The translations under genes and the position numbers were made by a program. DNA of 57,278 bases from CAIYZT01 sp031385445 (GTDB taxonomy: Bacteria; Pseudomonadota; Alphaproteobacteria; Rhodobacterales; Rhodobacteraceae). Shown here in pieces: positions 27,308-35,212 of the stretch. Numbering within the stretch: position 1 is the first letter of the stretch; every line of letters starts with the position of its first letter. Location of the stretch: contig JANNBM010000050.1 of NCBI GenBank assembly GCA_031385445.1, positions 1 to 57,278 on the forward strand, read 5' to 3'. The notes under the pieces are model-generated. The model did not search any database, had not been told where the DNA came from, and saw nothing but the letters and a program-made list of their open reading frames with translations.

Positions 27308-27805
27308 TTACTTTTTGTCGTGCCTCATTCCCGATTGCAAACGTTCGGCAAATGCCCGGCGGGCTTCGGGCGTCATCGCCACCAGATAGTCGCGCATTAC
27401 CGATTGTGCCAAGCCAAAGAATTCCGTCGCTCTGCTCCTTTGCGCGTCCAAGGCGCTGTCCAGCGCGCTGACATCAAAGGGATCGGCGGTCAGCGCGGCC
27501 GTGATCTGGGCAAGGTCGGCCTGCATTCTGCCGCGGGCATCGCGCATTTGCGGCGCCGCGGCGAACATGGATTTGGCCAGCGCGCGGCGGTCTTCGTTGC
27601 TGAGAGCTTGGGTGAACGAGCCAAAGCCCATTTCCCGCGACATGCGCCCCTCGTCCCGCCCATCTGCGTCAAGGCTGTGGCCCACAACGAACCCGGCAAC
27701 CGCAAGGTTAACGGCCAGGGACAGCGCCAAAATGATCTTCGTCCCGCGCGGCGCCCCGCTGACAGCGGATTTGACCGGCGCCGTTTCCGCCTGCTTGTCC
27801 ATCAT
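27308..27805 (-). CDS. Periplasmic heavy-metal sensor-like protein
   Basis: 165 residues: a short cytoplasmic N-terminus, one membrane helix (about 22-42, IILALSLAVNLAVAGFVVG) and a helical periplasmic domain resembling the CnrX/ZraP-type heavy-metal-sensor family, with the pattern LSNEDRRALAKSMF early and TPEARRAFAERL late. It overlaps the upstream 115-residue membrane protein by four bases (ATGA) and sits in one operon with an ECF sigma factor, so it probably feeds a periplasmic signal to that sigma. A GGAGGAAGG ribosome site precedes the ATG. The His/Cys content is low, so the ligand is not clear. Confidence 0.75.
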   Translation of the reverse strand: MMDKQAETAPVKSAVSGAPRGTKIILALSLAVNLAVAGFVVGHSLDADGRDEGRMSREMGFGSFTQALSNEDRRALAKSMFAAAPQMRDARGRMQADLAQITAALTADPFDVSALDSALDAQRSRATEFFGLAQSVMRDYLVAMTPEARRAFAERLQSGMRHDKK

Positions 27806-28149
27806 AATCCTTCCTCCAAGGCCAAGGAATCGTACCCCGGCATAAACTCCACCGACAGGGACGAAGTTGACGTGTCCACAAGCAAATCGCTCAAGCTGGC
27901 CAGACCCTCGGGCTGAACATAGCCCAAGGTCAGCCCGGCAACCCCCGCCATCATCCCGCAGGCAATCGCCCCGCCGCCACCAAACAAAGCCGCAAACCGA
28001 TCAAAAAGGCCCGCACGAACCACGGGCACAGGCGCGGGCTTTGCCTTTTGCACCTGTTCAGCATCGGCCATGACCCGGGCCATCAAAGCCGCAGATGGCT
28101 GCGGTCCGGCCGCGCGGGACTGTTCAAAAAGATCATCCAGATCGGTCAT
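27802..28149 (-). CDS. Small single-span membrane protein, possible anti-sigma partner
   Basis: 115 residues, no recognised domain. The N-terminal 50 residues (DLDDLFEQSRAAGPQPSAAL onward) are soluble and acidic to neutral, a glycine-rich membrane segment lies at about 55-77 (GGGGAIACGMMAGVAGLTLG), and the rest is probably periplasmic. It overlaps the sigma factor gene upstream (28146-28149) and the sensor gene downstream by ATGA junctions. Position and topology suit an anti-sigma factor, but there is no visible ZAS or RsiW motif, so this is inference from context only. Confidence 0.65.
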   Translation of the reverse strand: MTDLDDLFEQSRAAGPQPSAALMARVMADAEQVQKAKPAPVPVVRAGLFDRFAALFGGGGAIACGMMAGVAGLTLGYVQPEGLASLSDLLVDTSTSSLSVEFMPGYDSLALEEGL

Positions 28150-28742
28150 ATCTCGTCCTCATCCCCGTAACCAAGGGCATCTTTTTGCCCCGAAAGAAGG
28201 GCCTGCAGCGCACGTTTGCCGCGCGCCGTCAGGCTTTCAACCGCTTCAACGCCGATATGAAGGACCTCCGCGATCTCCGGGTTGGTCATCCCCTCGATGT
28301 GGCGCAAAATAATCGCCTGACGCTGGCGCTCGGGCAGGCATTGCAGGGCCGTGTTCAACGCGTCCAGCCGCGTGCTGTCCATCATTCGCCCGGCAACGCT
28401 GTCGCGCGGGTCCACCGGTTCGGGCACGTCGTCGATGCAGGCAGCGGCCCGGCTTTTGCGGGCCCGCATCCGGTCGGTGCAAAGATTGGTCACCACGCGG
28501 TAAAGCCAGGTTTTCGGCTGCGCCTCGCCCTGACGCCAGTGCGCCGCCACGCGCCAAAGCCGCAGCATGGCCTCTTGCGCGACATCTTCGGCCTCGGCCC
28601 GGTCCGCCAAAAGCCGCGCGGCATAGCGCAGCGCCACCGGAAGCAGCCGGTCCATCAGCTGGCGCGCGGCCATAGGATCGCCGTTGGCATAAAGCACCAA
28701 AAGGGCTCCATCCTCCACGTCGGCCAATGTGTCGCGCGCCAT
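28146..28742 (-). CDS. ECF-type RNA polymerase sigma factor
   Basis: A 198-residue extracytoplasmic-function sigma factor. Region 2 shows DRAEAEDVAQEAMLRLWR (core and -10 recognition); region 4 shows LPERQRQAIILRHIEGMTN followed by a helix-turn-helix (-35 recognition). I take the second ATG (28742), because the GGGAAAG site is too close to the first at 28748. It leads a three-gene operon with a small membrane protein and a heavy-metal-sensor-like protein. A seven-base inverted repeat (CCCGGTT/AACCGGG, 28753-28799) lies just upstream and may take part in its control. Confidence 0.9.
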   Translation of the reverse strand: MARDTLADVEDGALLVLYANGDPMAARQLMDRLLPVALRYAARLLADRAEAEDVAQEAMLRLWRVAAHWRQGEAQPKTWLYRVVTNLCTDRMRARKSRAAACIDDVPEPVDPRDSVAGRMMDSTRLDALNTALQCLPERQRQAIILRHIEGMTNPEIAEVLHIGVEAVESLTARGKRALQALLSGQKDALGYGDEDEI

Positions 28743-28752
28743 CTGCATCTTT

Positions 28753-28799
28753 CCCGGTTAAACCGACCTGCACTGCTATTCAATAAACTTGAAACCGGG
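28753..28799. repeat. Inverted repeat in the leader of the ECF sigma operon
   Basis: CCCGGTT at 28753-28759 is matched by AACCGGG at 28793-28799, 33 bases apart, within the 77-base gap between the sigma start and the EF-hand gene. It could be an operator or a weak mRNA hairpin. Confidence 0.35.
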
Positions 28800-28819
28800 C
28801 ACGGGCGGCTTGCGCGCTG

Positions 28820-29362
28820 TTACTGGTTGTCACCGCCGCCGAACATGCCCCAGAAACCGCTGTGATCACCGCCGCGCCCATGCCCATCGCCATGTTTGCC
28901 GCGATGCTCGCCCATCATGGCCTGCGCCGCTTCCATTTCCGCAAGGCTGATTGCGCCGTCGCCGTCGGTATCAACCGTGTCCATCATGAAGGCCAGTCGC
29001 GGCCCCGCCGTCATCTCTGCCGCCGACAACAGGCCGTCCGCGTCGGTGTCCATGGCCGTCACCATCTCGGCCGCGCGCGCTTCGGCCCGTTTGGTCATCT
29101 CGATGATCTGCATTTGCGCCAGCTCGTCCGCCGACAAAAGCCCGTCCTTGTTCGCGTCGACCTCAGCAACCCGCGCGGCCTTGTGCGCATCCATTTCGGC
29201 TTGGGTCACTTTGCCATCCTTGTCGGTGTCCATCGCCGTGAACATGTCCATCATGCGCTGCCCGTCGCCCATGCCACCGTTTTCGGCAAAAGCGGCCCCG
29301 GACAGGCCGAGCACAGCCACTGTGCAAAGGGCCAGGATGTTTGCTTTGTTCCCGTTTTTCAT
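28820..29362 (-). CDS. Secreted four-EF-hand calcium-binding protein
   Basis: 180 residues with a signal peptide ending near AAFAEN. Four 12-residue EF-hand loops are visible: DTDKDGKVTQAE, DANKDGLLSADE, DTDADGLLSAAE and DTDGDGAISLAE, all with D at 1, 3 and 5 and E at 12. The C-terminus is rich in H and G (GKHGDGHGRGGDHSG), a possible additional metal site. It is probably a periplasmic calcium protein. ATG 29360-29362 follows AGGAGA, which rules out a longer reading from 29398. It lies upstream of the ECF sigma gene on the same strand, 77 bases away. Confidence 0.85.
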   Translation of the reverse strand: MKNGNKANILALCTVAVLGLSGAAFAENGGMGDGQRMMDMFTAMDTDKDGKVTQAEMDAHKAARVAEVDANKDGLLSADELAQMQIIEMTKRAEARAAEMVTAMDTDADGLLSAAEMTAGPRLAFMMDTVDTDGDGAISLAEMEAAQAMMGEHRGKHGDGHGRGGDHSGFWGMFGGGDNQ

Positions 29363-29542
29363 CGTTATCTCCTGCGAACGCGTGGCGACGATCGCCACTG
29401 TTTCATGCCAGTTTAACGCCGCCCCGCAGCGGTTCCGTCGCGGCCATCGAAAAAATCGTGCCGCCGCTCAGGCATTTCGCCGCGTGCCCTCTACATTCGC
29501 AGCTATCCGTTCTATAGGTTCGCAATACCAAGGATCCCGATT

Positions 29543-29944
29543 GTGCCCCAGACCACCCTCACGCTTGACGAAGACCGCCCGATGGGGCCCGCGATGCGCA
29601 AAGGTTGGGCCATGCGATGCCCGAGTTGCGGGCAGGGCCGGCTTTTGCATTCTTACCTAAAGGTGAACGACGCCTGCGCGTCTTGCGGCCAAGACCTGCA
29701 TCACCACCGCGCCGATGATGGTCCGGCCTATCTGACCATTCTTATTGCCGGGCATTTGATGGCGCCGCTACTTTTGTTCGTGTATTCAACCTGGGCTCCC
29801 GAACCGATGGTGATGGCTTTGTCCTTCACGGCCATTTTCGTGGCGCTGTCGCTGTTTCTTCTGCCCCGGCTCAAGGGGGTGCTGGTTGGCATCCAGTGGG
29901 CGAAACGCATGCACGGTTTTGGGCATGACCCCGCCTTTGAATGA
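29543..29944 (+). CDS. DUF983 membrane protein with zinc-ribbon
   Basis: 133 residues of the DUF983 family. A zinc-ribbon-like CPSCGQG...CASCGQDL precedes two membrane helices (LTILIAGHLMAPLLLFVYST and the following ALSFTAIFVALSLFLLP). Function unknown, although relatives often lie near cytochrome oxidase genes; here the neighbour is a Nudix hydrolase. It starts with GTG at 29543 and overlaps the next gene by 20 bases. Confidence 0.85.
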   Translation: MPQTTLTLDEDRPMGPAMRKGWAMRCPSCGQGRLLHSYLKVNDACASCGQDLHHHRADDGPAYLTILIAGHLMAPLLLFVYSTWAPEPMVMALSFTAIFVALSLFLLPRLKGVLVGIQWAKRMHGFGHDPAFE

Positions 29945-30542
29945 ATCGATCCGCCCTGCCGCGACGGTGATTTTGTGGCGCGACTTGGCGGGCGAGCGGC
30001 AGGTGCTTATGGGCCTGCGCGGCGCTCAGGCTGTTTTCATGCCCTCGAAATATGTGTTTCCGGGCGGCGGCGTGGACCCGCAGGATCATGCGCACGCTTT
30101 GCCGCCCGGATGGCTGGCCCCCGATTGCGAACGCCGGCTGTCCGCCCATCCTGCAGCCCTGCCCGCCGCCGCCCTCGTCGCCGCTGCCCGGCGCGAGTTG
30201 GTCGAGGAAACCGGGCTATCGCTTTTCCCGCAGCGTCAACCGAGCCTGCAATTCATCTTTCGCGCCATCACCCCGCCCGGCCGCAGCCGCAGGTTCGATG
30301 CGCGGTTTTTTCTGGCCCCGGCGACGGCGGCAAGCGGTGATATGCTGGATTTCGCGGGTGCATCGGGCGAGCTGTCGCATTTGCACTGGATTGGCCTGCC
30401 GCAGGCGCGGGCGCTGGACCTGCCCTTCATAACCGAGGTTGTTCTGGCCGAGGTGTCCGCCCTTCTGGGCGGCGCATCGCAGGCGGGCGTGCCGTTTTTT
30501 GACAATTCCGGCCCGGTTCCGACCTTCAGACGGCTGATCTGA
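29925..30542 (+). CDS. Nudix hydrolase
   Basis: A 205-residue hydrolase of nucleoside diphosphate-linked compounds. The Nudix helix is present as AARRELVEETGL, preceded by the glycine-rich strand YVFPGGGVDPQDH with a 40-residue insertion between them, a layout seen in NUDT19/ACOT-type CoA pyrophosphatases. The exact substrate is not known. ATG 29925 gives MTPPLNESIRPAATVILWRD; it overlaps DUF983 and is probably co-expressed with it. Confidence 0.85.
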   Translation: MTPPLNESIRPAATVILWRDLAGERQVLMGLRGAQAVFMPSKYVFPGGGVDPQDHAHALPPGWLAPDCERRLSAHPAALPAAALVAAARRELVEETGLSLFPQRQPSLQFIFRAITPPGRSRRFDARFFLAPATAASGDMLDFAGASGELSHLHWIGLPQARALDLPFITEVVLAEVSALLGGASQAGVPFFDNSGPVPTFRRLI

Positions 30543-30576
30543 ACCGCTTCACGCGCAGGCCAGACCAAAGCGCCGC

Positions 30577-31074
30577 TTACCAAAGTGTCAGCGCGTCCAG
30601 ATCATAACCATTCCAGTCCAATATCTCGCGCAGGGCGCTCGCCCGGTCAGGCGGCAGATCGCCGCCCCTGTTCAGCACAAAACCAAAAGCGCCCGAAGGC
30701 GTGCCAAAAACCAAGGTTCGCACGTCGGTATCAACCCAAAGCAGCCACAGATCGCCCGAAAGTCCCGGCGCGGCGTAACGGCCCGGCCCGGTGCGCGGCA
30801 AAGGCCCGCGCGCAGAGACCTGCGTTTGCGACAGGCACAGCTGATAGGACAGCGTCAACGCGCCCGGCGCGCCGCCGATCTCCGCCTGCCCCGGCGCGCA
30901 TCTGCCGCCAAAGGCGCCAACTTGCGTCCAAGCGCCAACAAGACGCGCCTCGTCCAAGGTCGCGTTGGAAAATATCGCAGCAGTGGTGTTTCGGTAACTT
31001 ATTGTGCTTAAAGGATTTTTTGGCATGCAGGCCAAGAGGGGCGCTGCCAATGCGAGCAAGATCAGTCGATGCAC
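30577..31074 (-). CDS. Lipocalin-like lipoprotein
   Basis: 165 residues with a lipoprotein signal ending in the lipobox LLAC (Cys16). The mature part begins after a linker with ARLVGAWTQVGAFGGRC, which resembles the lipocalin/Blc start (a G-x-W motif), followed by beta-strand-rich sequence. It is probably an outer- or inner-membrane-anchored small lipocalin that binds a lipid-like ligand. It uses a GTG start (31072-31074) that overlaps the end of the upstream Cys-rich lipoprotein by 13 bases, implying coupled translation. Confidence 0.7.
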   Translation of the reverse strand: MHRLILLALAAPLLACMPKNPLSTISYRNTTAAIFSNATLDEARLVGAWTQVGAFGGRCAPGQAEIGGAPGALTLSYQLCLSQTQVSARGPLPRTGPGRYAAPGLSGDLWLLWVDTDVRTLVFGTPSGAFGFVLNRGGDLPPDRASALREILDWNGYDLDALTLW

Positions 31075-31589
31075 AGGGTCACGCGCACGCCGTCATCTTG
31101 CAGAATTTCGTTGCAGCCAAACAACGGATCATAGGGCGCGCAGGTCATGGACCGGGCAAGGCAGGAGCCTTGGCAATCGCTTGATTTGCGGCATTGCTTG
31201 CCGGAATCTTTGGTGATTTTCACGCAGGCATAAGCGATTGATTTTCCGGCGCGCACCCACAGGCCCTTATTCTTCAGGCACGCCGCTTCTTCGGGCGAGG
31301 ACGGCGGTTGTGGCTCTGCCAGCGGCTCCGGATTTGCGGGCGGGGCAGCCTCGGGCACGACCTCGCCCGAAAGCGGCGGCGGTTCAATCACGGCTTGCGC
31401 CGCGGGCACGGCAACGGCCTCGGCGCCAACGCTCGCAAGCTCGTCAAGGGGTTGCGAGGTGATCACATCGCCAGACAAAGCATCCATGGCGATTGGTTGC
31501 CCGCCATCGCCGCCGGGCGCGGACCCGCCACCGGGCACGCAGGCCAGAATGAACAGGGTCAGGATCAGGAAAAGAAGCCGGCGTTTCAT
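31062..31589 (-). CDS. Cysteine-rich lipoprotein of unknown function
   Basis: About 175 residues. Signal MKRRLLFLILTLFILAC gives lipobox ILAC (Cys17), then a P/A/E-rich linker of about 75 residues, and a compact C-terminal domain with eight or so cysteines (from ACLKNKGLWVRAGK to VTLCID). The spacing suggests several disulfides and resembles small secreted Cys-rich modules; I recognise no family. It leads the downstream lipocalin-like lipoprotein gene, and both are probably exported together. The ribosome site is weak. Confidence 0.65.
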   Translation of the reverse strand: MKRRLLFLILTLFILACVPGGGSAPGGDGGQPIAMDALSGDVITSQPLDELASVGAEAVAVPAAQAVIEPPPLSGEVVPEAAPPANPEPLAEPQPPSSPEEAACLKNKGLWVRAGKSIAYACVKITKDSGKQCRKSSDCQGSCLARSMTCAPYDPLFGCNEILQDDGVRVTLCID

Positions 31590-31662
31590 GGGGGAACTCG
31601 CAAATTCGCGCCACAAAACCGCATTGCCGGACCCGTGGCAAGGCCCCGCTGCGTTTGCCGTC

Positions 31663-32706
31663 TTAAAACGGCATCGGATGCTGGCGGTGAACCGCGTCAA
31701 TCTCGGCGAAAACCTCGGGGGTCAGATGCAGATCGGCCGCGCCCAGATTGATCTTCAGCTGCGCCATGGTGGTGGCCCCGATGATCGGGAAACAGGGGAA
31801 CGGGCGACGTAGACAAAAGGCGATGGCCATTTGCGACGGATCAATCCGGTGGCGGGCGGCGATGCCCAGATAGGCCGCGACGGCGGGGAACACCGGCGGC
31901 GTGATGCGCCCTGACAGACTTGGATTCAACATCCGGCGAGAGCCTTCGGGGATCACATCGCCTGCATATTTCCCGCTTAAAAGCCCGGTCGCAAGCGGAG
32001 AAAAGGCCAGAAGCGGCATCTGTTCCAACGCAGAAAACTCGGCCCAATCAGAATCAAACTGCCGGCAAAGCATCGAATATTCATTCTGAACACTGGCCAT
32101 GCGCGGCAGGCCATGACGGTCCGCCAAAGACAGCCACTTGGCGGCGCCCCAGACCGTTTCATTGGAAAGTGCAATATGCCGGATCTTGCCCTCGGCAATC
32201 AGTTTTGCAGATTCCTGCAGGATTTCAATCATATGCGCTTCGATATCCGCGCGATCCTGTCCGCTGGGATCAAAGGTCCAAATGTTGCGAAAGTGATAGA
32301 TGGGGCGGTCGGGCCAATGCAGTTGATACAGATCAATATAGTCGGTTTTCAACCGGACAAGGCTTTGCTCGACCGAGCGGCGCAGTTTTGCCGCGGTGAT
32401 TGGCCCGCTGTCCGGAACAGACGGCTGCCCGCCGCCCATCACCTTGCTTGCAAGGATCACCCGCTCGCGCCCACCGCGCGCGGCGAGCCAGGTTCCGATG
32501 ATCGCCTCGGTCCGCCCCACAGTCTCGGCGCTGACCGGGTTGACGGGATACATCTCGGCCGTATCCCAGAAATTCACCCCGTGGGCGAGGGCCATATCCA
32601 TTTGCGCATGGCCCTCAGCTTCGGTGTTCTGGGTGCCCCAGGTCATCGTGCCAAGGCAGATTTCCGAGACCATCAAGTCGGTCAGGCCGAGTTTTACGTT
32701 GCGCAT
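31663..32706 (-). CDS. Aldo/keto reductase (Tas-like)
   Basis: A 347-residue NADPH-dependent oxidoreductase with a TIM barrel. The catalytic tetrad is intact: Asp48, Tyr53 (NFWDTAEMYP), Lys88 (ILASKV) and His130 (LYQLHWPD). The long form with loops such as IYHFRNIWTFDPSG fits the Tas/YajO-like subgroup. The substrate is unknown. A strong AAGGAG ribosome site precedes ATG 32704-32706. It is divergent from imuA, with 91 bases between them that contain a LexA box; that box might also affect this gene. Confidence 0.9.
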   Translation of the reverse strand: MRNVKLGLTDLMVSEICLGTMTWGTQNTEAEGHAQMDMALAHGVNFWDTAEMYPVNPVSAETVGRTEAIIGTWLAARGGRERVILASKVMGGGQPSVPDSGPITAAKLRRSVEQSLVRLKTDYIDLYQLHWPDRPIYHFRNIWTFDPSGQDRADIEAHMIEILQESAKLIAEGKIRHIALSNETVWGAAKWLSLADRHGLPRMASVQNEYSMLCRQFDSDWAEFSALEQMPLLAFSPLATGLLSGKYAGDVIPEGSRRMLNPSLSGRITPPVFPAVAAYLGIAARHRIDPSQMAIAFCLRRPFPCFPIIGATTMAQLKINLGAADLHLTPEVFAEIDAVHRQHPMPF

Positions 32707-32766
32707 GATGTCGCTCCTTTTGCCGCAAGATAGCGTATTTGGGGGCCGCAGGAAGCCGAGACTTGA

Positions 32767-32781
32767 GAACGAAAAGCGAAC
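32767..32781. promoter_or_regulatory. LexA (SOS) box
   Basis: GAAC-N7-GAAC at 32767-32770 and 32778-32781 is, on the other strand, GTTC-N7-GTTC, the LexA consensus known for Rhodobacter and other Alphaproteobacteria. It is a perfect match and lies 16 bases before the imuA ATG. Confidence 0.8.
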
Positions 32782-32797
32782 ACTCTAATCTTCGGCC

Positions 32798-33433
32798 ATG
32801 TCGCTGCCGATTCGTCATGACCTGCACGGGCCACGCCCCTATCCGGTTCAACCCTTTCCGGGGAAGCTGGGCCTTGGGCTGCTTCGCGGGCGGGTGCACG
32901 AATTTTGCGGTCCAGCGCGGATCAATCTGGCCGCGATGATCTTTGGTGAATGTCAGGGCGCGGTGATCTGGATATCGCCCGCATGGGCGTCGGAGCAGCT
33001 TTATATGGCTGGGCTGGCGGCTTATGGCGATCCGGCGCGGCTGATCCACGCCCGCCCGCGGCGCCCGGACGATCTGCTTTGGTCGGCGGAGGAGGCGTTG
33101 CGGTCCGGGGCGGCCCCGATTGTCATCGTCGAATTGCCTGATCTGCCGGGGCTGACACCGGTGCGCCGTTTGCATCTGGCCGCCGAGGCGGGGTCAGAAA
33201 TTGCGCGGCATCGCGGGCGTTTGCCGCCTTTGGGGCTGCTGTTAACGCCGGCAATGGGCGGGGCGCAGGGGGTGGAAAGCCGCTGGCATCTGGCCACGCG
33301 CCCATCGGGAACCACGCTGATTGACACAAAAGAGGCATGGACGCTGTCGCGGCTTCGCGCCCGGATGGAGCCGCCGGCCGCCTGGGCCATGACCCGCAGC
33401 GCCGGTGGGCAGATCACGCTGGCCCCGGGTTAG
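32798..33433 (+). CDS. imuA: ImuA-like SOS mutagenesis protein
   Basis: 211 residues of the ImuA (RecA/SulA-like) family; seen here are GRVHEFCGPARINLAAMIFG early and GAVIWISPAW for the strand that follows. ImuA normally acts with ImuB and DnaE2 in error-prone repair, in an imuA-imuB-dnaE2 operon. Here no imuB or dnaE2 follows; the next gene is yceI, so this copy is an orphan or the other genes lie elsewhere. No Walker A motif is apparent. A perfect LexA box just upstream supports SOS control. The start ATG has no clear ribosome site. Confidence 0.78.
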   Translation: MSLPIRHDLHGPRPYPVQPFPGKLGLGLLRGRVHEFCGPARINLAAMIFGECQGAVIWISPAWASEQLYMAGLAAYGDPARLIHARPRRPDDLLWSAEEALRSGAAPIVIVELPDLPGLTPVRRLHLAAEAGSEIARHRGRLPPLGLLLTPAMGGAQGVESRWHLATRPSGTTLIDTKEAWTLSRLRARMEPPAAWAMTRSAGGQITLAPG

Positions 33434-33512
33434 CCGGCGACCCGCGCGACCCTGGCCCATAGGCAAAATCGGCTTACCATGATATTGCCCAAGGTGAGCG
33501 AAAGGAAACGTC

Positions 33513-34100
33513 ATGACACAGCCGCGCAGATTGCTCTTGGCCTTGGCCATGCTCGCCGCCCCGCTTTTCAGCGCGCAGGCGGCAATGGCCGCGCCTGTTG
33601 GCTACGCCTTGCAGCCGGACGGCACGACGGTTGGCTTTTCCACCGATTTCGGCACCGACCAGATCACCGGCCAGATCCCGATCACCTCGGCCAACCTGCA
33701 ACTGGATTTCAACAGTCCAGCCAAATCGACCATCGACGTCACCTTGAACGTGGCCGGGGCAAGCGCAAGTTTTCCCTTTGCTGCACAAGCCCTTAAGGGA
33801 CCAAAAGTTCTGGCGGCCGCTGATTTTCCGCAGATGATTTTCAAATCAACCAAGATCCGGGCCGAAGGTGACGGGGCGCGGGTGGACGGCACCATCACCA
33901 TTCGCGGCGTTACCAAACCGGTGGTGATGTTCGCCCAATTCTGGCAGCAAAAGGGTCAGGAGGCGGGCGATCTGCGGCTTTTGAAAATCCGGTTGACCGG
34001 CAGCCTGATGCGATCAGAATTTGGCGCGACGGGCTGGGCCGATATGGTCGGCGACGAGGTTCGCTTGGATATTCTGGCCCTGATCGAGCGGGATAAATGA
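33513..34100 (+). CDS. YceI family periplasmic protein
   Basis: 195 residues with a signal peptide (cleavage near AMAAP) and a lipocalin-like YceI beta-barrel. Characteristic segments are the FSTDFGTDQITGQI strand and the late MRSEFGATGWADMVGDEVRL, where the family signature around FG is usual. YceI proteins bind isoprenoid-type lipids and often pair with cytochrome b561. It follows AAAGGAAA and overlaps the cytochrome b gene by four bases (ATGA), matching that known pairing. Confidence 0.92.
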   Translation: MTQPRRLLLALAMLAAPLFSAQAAMAAPVGYALQPDGTTVGFSTDFGTDQITGQIPITSANLQLDFNSPAKSTIDVTLNVAGASASFPFAAQALKGPKVLAAADFPQMIFKSTKIRAEGDGARVDGTITIRGVTKPVVMFAQFWQQKGQEAGDLRLLKIRLTGSLMRSEFGATGWADMVGDEVRLDILALIERDK

Positions 34101-34642
34101 GCGGGCTGAAAAACACGGGTACAAAGTTTGGCCTGATCAGCCGGATCATTCACTGGACCATGGCGCTTTTGATCCTGGGCCAATTGGCGCTGGGGCTGCT
34201 GATTGCCAATATGCAGCCCGCCTTGGACACGCTTTGGCTCTACGGCTTGCACAAATCCCTTGGTTTTGTGGCGCTTATGCTGGTGATCCTGCGCCTGATC
34301 TGGCACCGGATCACCCCGCCCCCGCACCCCTTGGGCGACCCGGACGCCCTGCCGCAAAGGCTGGCGCGCGCGGTTCACGGGGCGATTTACGCGCTGCTGG
34401 TCATCTTGCCGCTGGCCGGATGGGTCGGATCGTCGGCCACGGGCATTGATACGGTGATCTTCAACACCTGGACCCTGCCCGCCATCGCCCCGGTTTCTGA
34501 AGCTTGGGACAAGGCGGCATTCGGCGTGCACCGCTGGGCCGGATGGCTGCTGATCGGACTTTTGGCGCTGCATATCGCGGGCGCGGCGCTGCGCGCTTTG
34601 CGCGGTGATCCCAGCCTTCAACGGATGATCAGCGGATCATAG
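34097..34642 (+). CDS. Cytochrome b561 (CybB-like)
   Basis: A 181-residue inner-membrane di-haem b protein with four helices. Candidate haem-ligand histidines lie in RIIHWTMALL (helix 1), GLHKSLGF (helix 2), RAVHGAIYALL (helix 3) and GVHRWAGW (helix 4). It transfers electrons between the quinone pool and a periplasmic partner, possibly linked to YceI. Translation is coupled to yceI. The 3' end overlaps the convergent CoA-binding gene by six bases. Confidence 0.92.
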   Translation: MSGLKNTGTKFGLISRIIHWTMALLILGQLALGLLIANMQPALDTLWLYGLHKSLGFVALMLVILRLIWHRITPPPHPLGDPDALPQRLARAVHGAIYALLVILPLAGWVGSSATGIDTVIFNTWTLPAIAPVSEAWDKAAFGVHRWAGWLLIGLLALHIAGAALRALRGDPSLQRMISGS

Positions 34643-35056
34643 CCCCAAACGCGGAATCTCAATTGCCGGGCAGCGGTTCATCACCACGTTGACACCCCGC
34701 GCTTCGGCCCGCACGGCGGCCTCCTCGTTCACGATGCCAAGTTGCATCCAGATCGACTTTAGCGCCGGAAACACCCGAAGCGCCTCGTCCACAACGGGAC
34801 CGACCTCTTCGCTGCGCCGAAAGATGTCTATCATATCAACATGTTCCCCGATGTCCGAAAGGCTGGCACGAACCATCTCGCCAAGCCCGGACACTTGCCC
34901 CGCCTGCCCCGGATTGACCGGAATAACCCTGTACCCGCGCGCCTTCAAATACCGCGCGACGCCGTTGCTGGGCCGGTCGGTTTTCGGCGACCAGCCAACA
35001 AGCGCAATCGTGCGCGCTTCGCTCAGGATGTCGGCGATCTCAGCATCGGTTTTCAT
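34637..35056 (-). CDS. CoA-binding domain protein
   Basis: A 139-residue single Rossmann domain of the CoA-binding (YccU-like) family. It has the dinucleotide turn IALVGWSPKTDRPSNGVARY and the conserved strands YRVIPVNPG and VDMIDIFRRSEEV, then MQLGIVNEEAAVRAE. It probably binds CoA or a nucleotide cofactor; the physiological role is unknown. ATG 35054-35056 is chosen over an upstream start at 35104, which would read through a terminator hairpin. Confidence 0.85.
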   Translation of the reverse strand: MKTDAEIADILSEARTIALVGWSPKTDRPSNGVARYLKARGYRVIPVNPGQAGQVSGLGEMVRASLSDIGEHVDMIDIFRRSEEVGPVVDEALRVFPALKSIWMQLGIVNEEAAVRAEARGVNVVMNRCPAIEIPRLGL

Positions 35057-35071
35057 ACCGGTTTCCCCATG

Positions 35072-35102
35072 AAAAAGGCGTCCAGCGTGATCGCCGGACG
35101 CC
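35072..35102 (-). terminator. Rho-independent terminator, minus strand, after rlmB
   Basis: On the minus strand GGCGTCC (35096-35102) pairs perfectly with GGACGCC (35077-35083), followed by TTTTT (35072-35076). It lies between rlmB and the CoA-binding gene. Confidence 0.75.
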
Positions 35103-35132
35103 AAGGTGTGGAACGAGGGACAGTGTCAGGAC

Positions 35133-35161
35133 GCAGGGGGTTCCAATCCCTGCCGTTTTTT
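35133..35161 (+). terminator. Terminator-like hairpin on the plus strand
   Basis: GCAGGG (35133-35138) pairs with CCCTGC (35148-35153), followed by a TTTTTT run (35156-35161). No annotated plus-strand gene ends nearby, so it would stop read-through from the yceI/cytochrome b operon or an unannotated transcript. Confidence 0.5.
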
Positions 35162-35212
35162 GAAAATAGGATGCCTGCCCCCCCAAAAAAAGGCCGGTCG
35201 CAATAATGTGAA

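Noticed and set aside
35139..35150. GGTTCCAATCCC, like a tRNA T-arm and possible attachment-site remnant
   Set aside because: The five-pair stem does not form in the tRNA register, no integrase or tRNA body is near, and the sequence is explained by a terminator hairpin.
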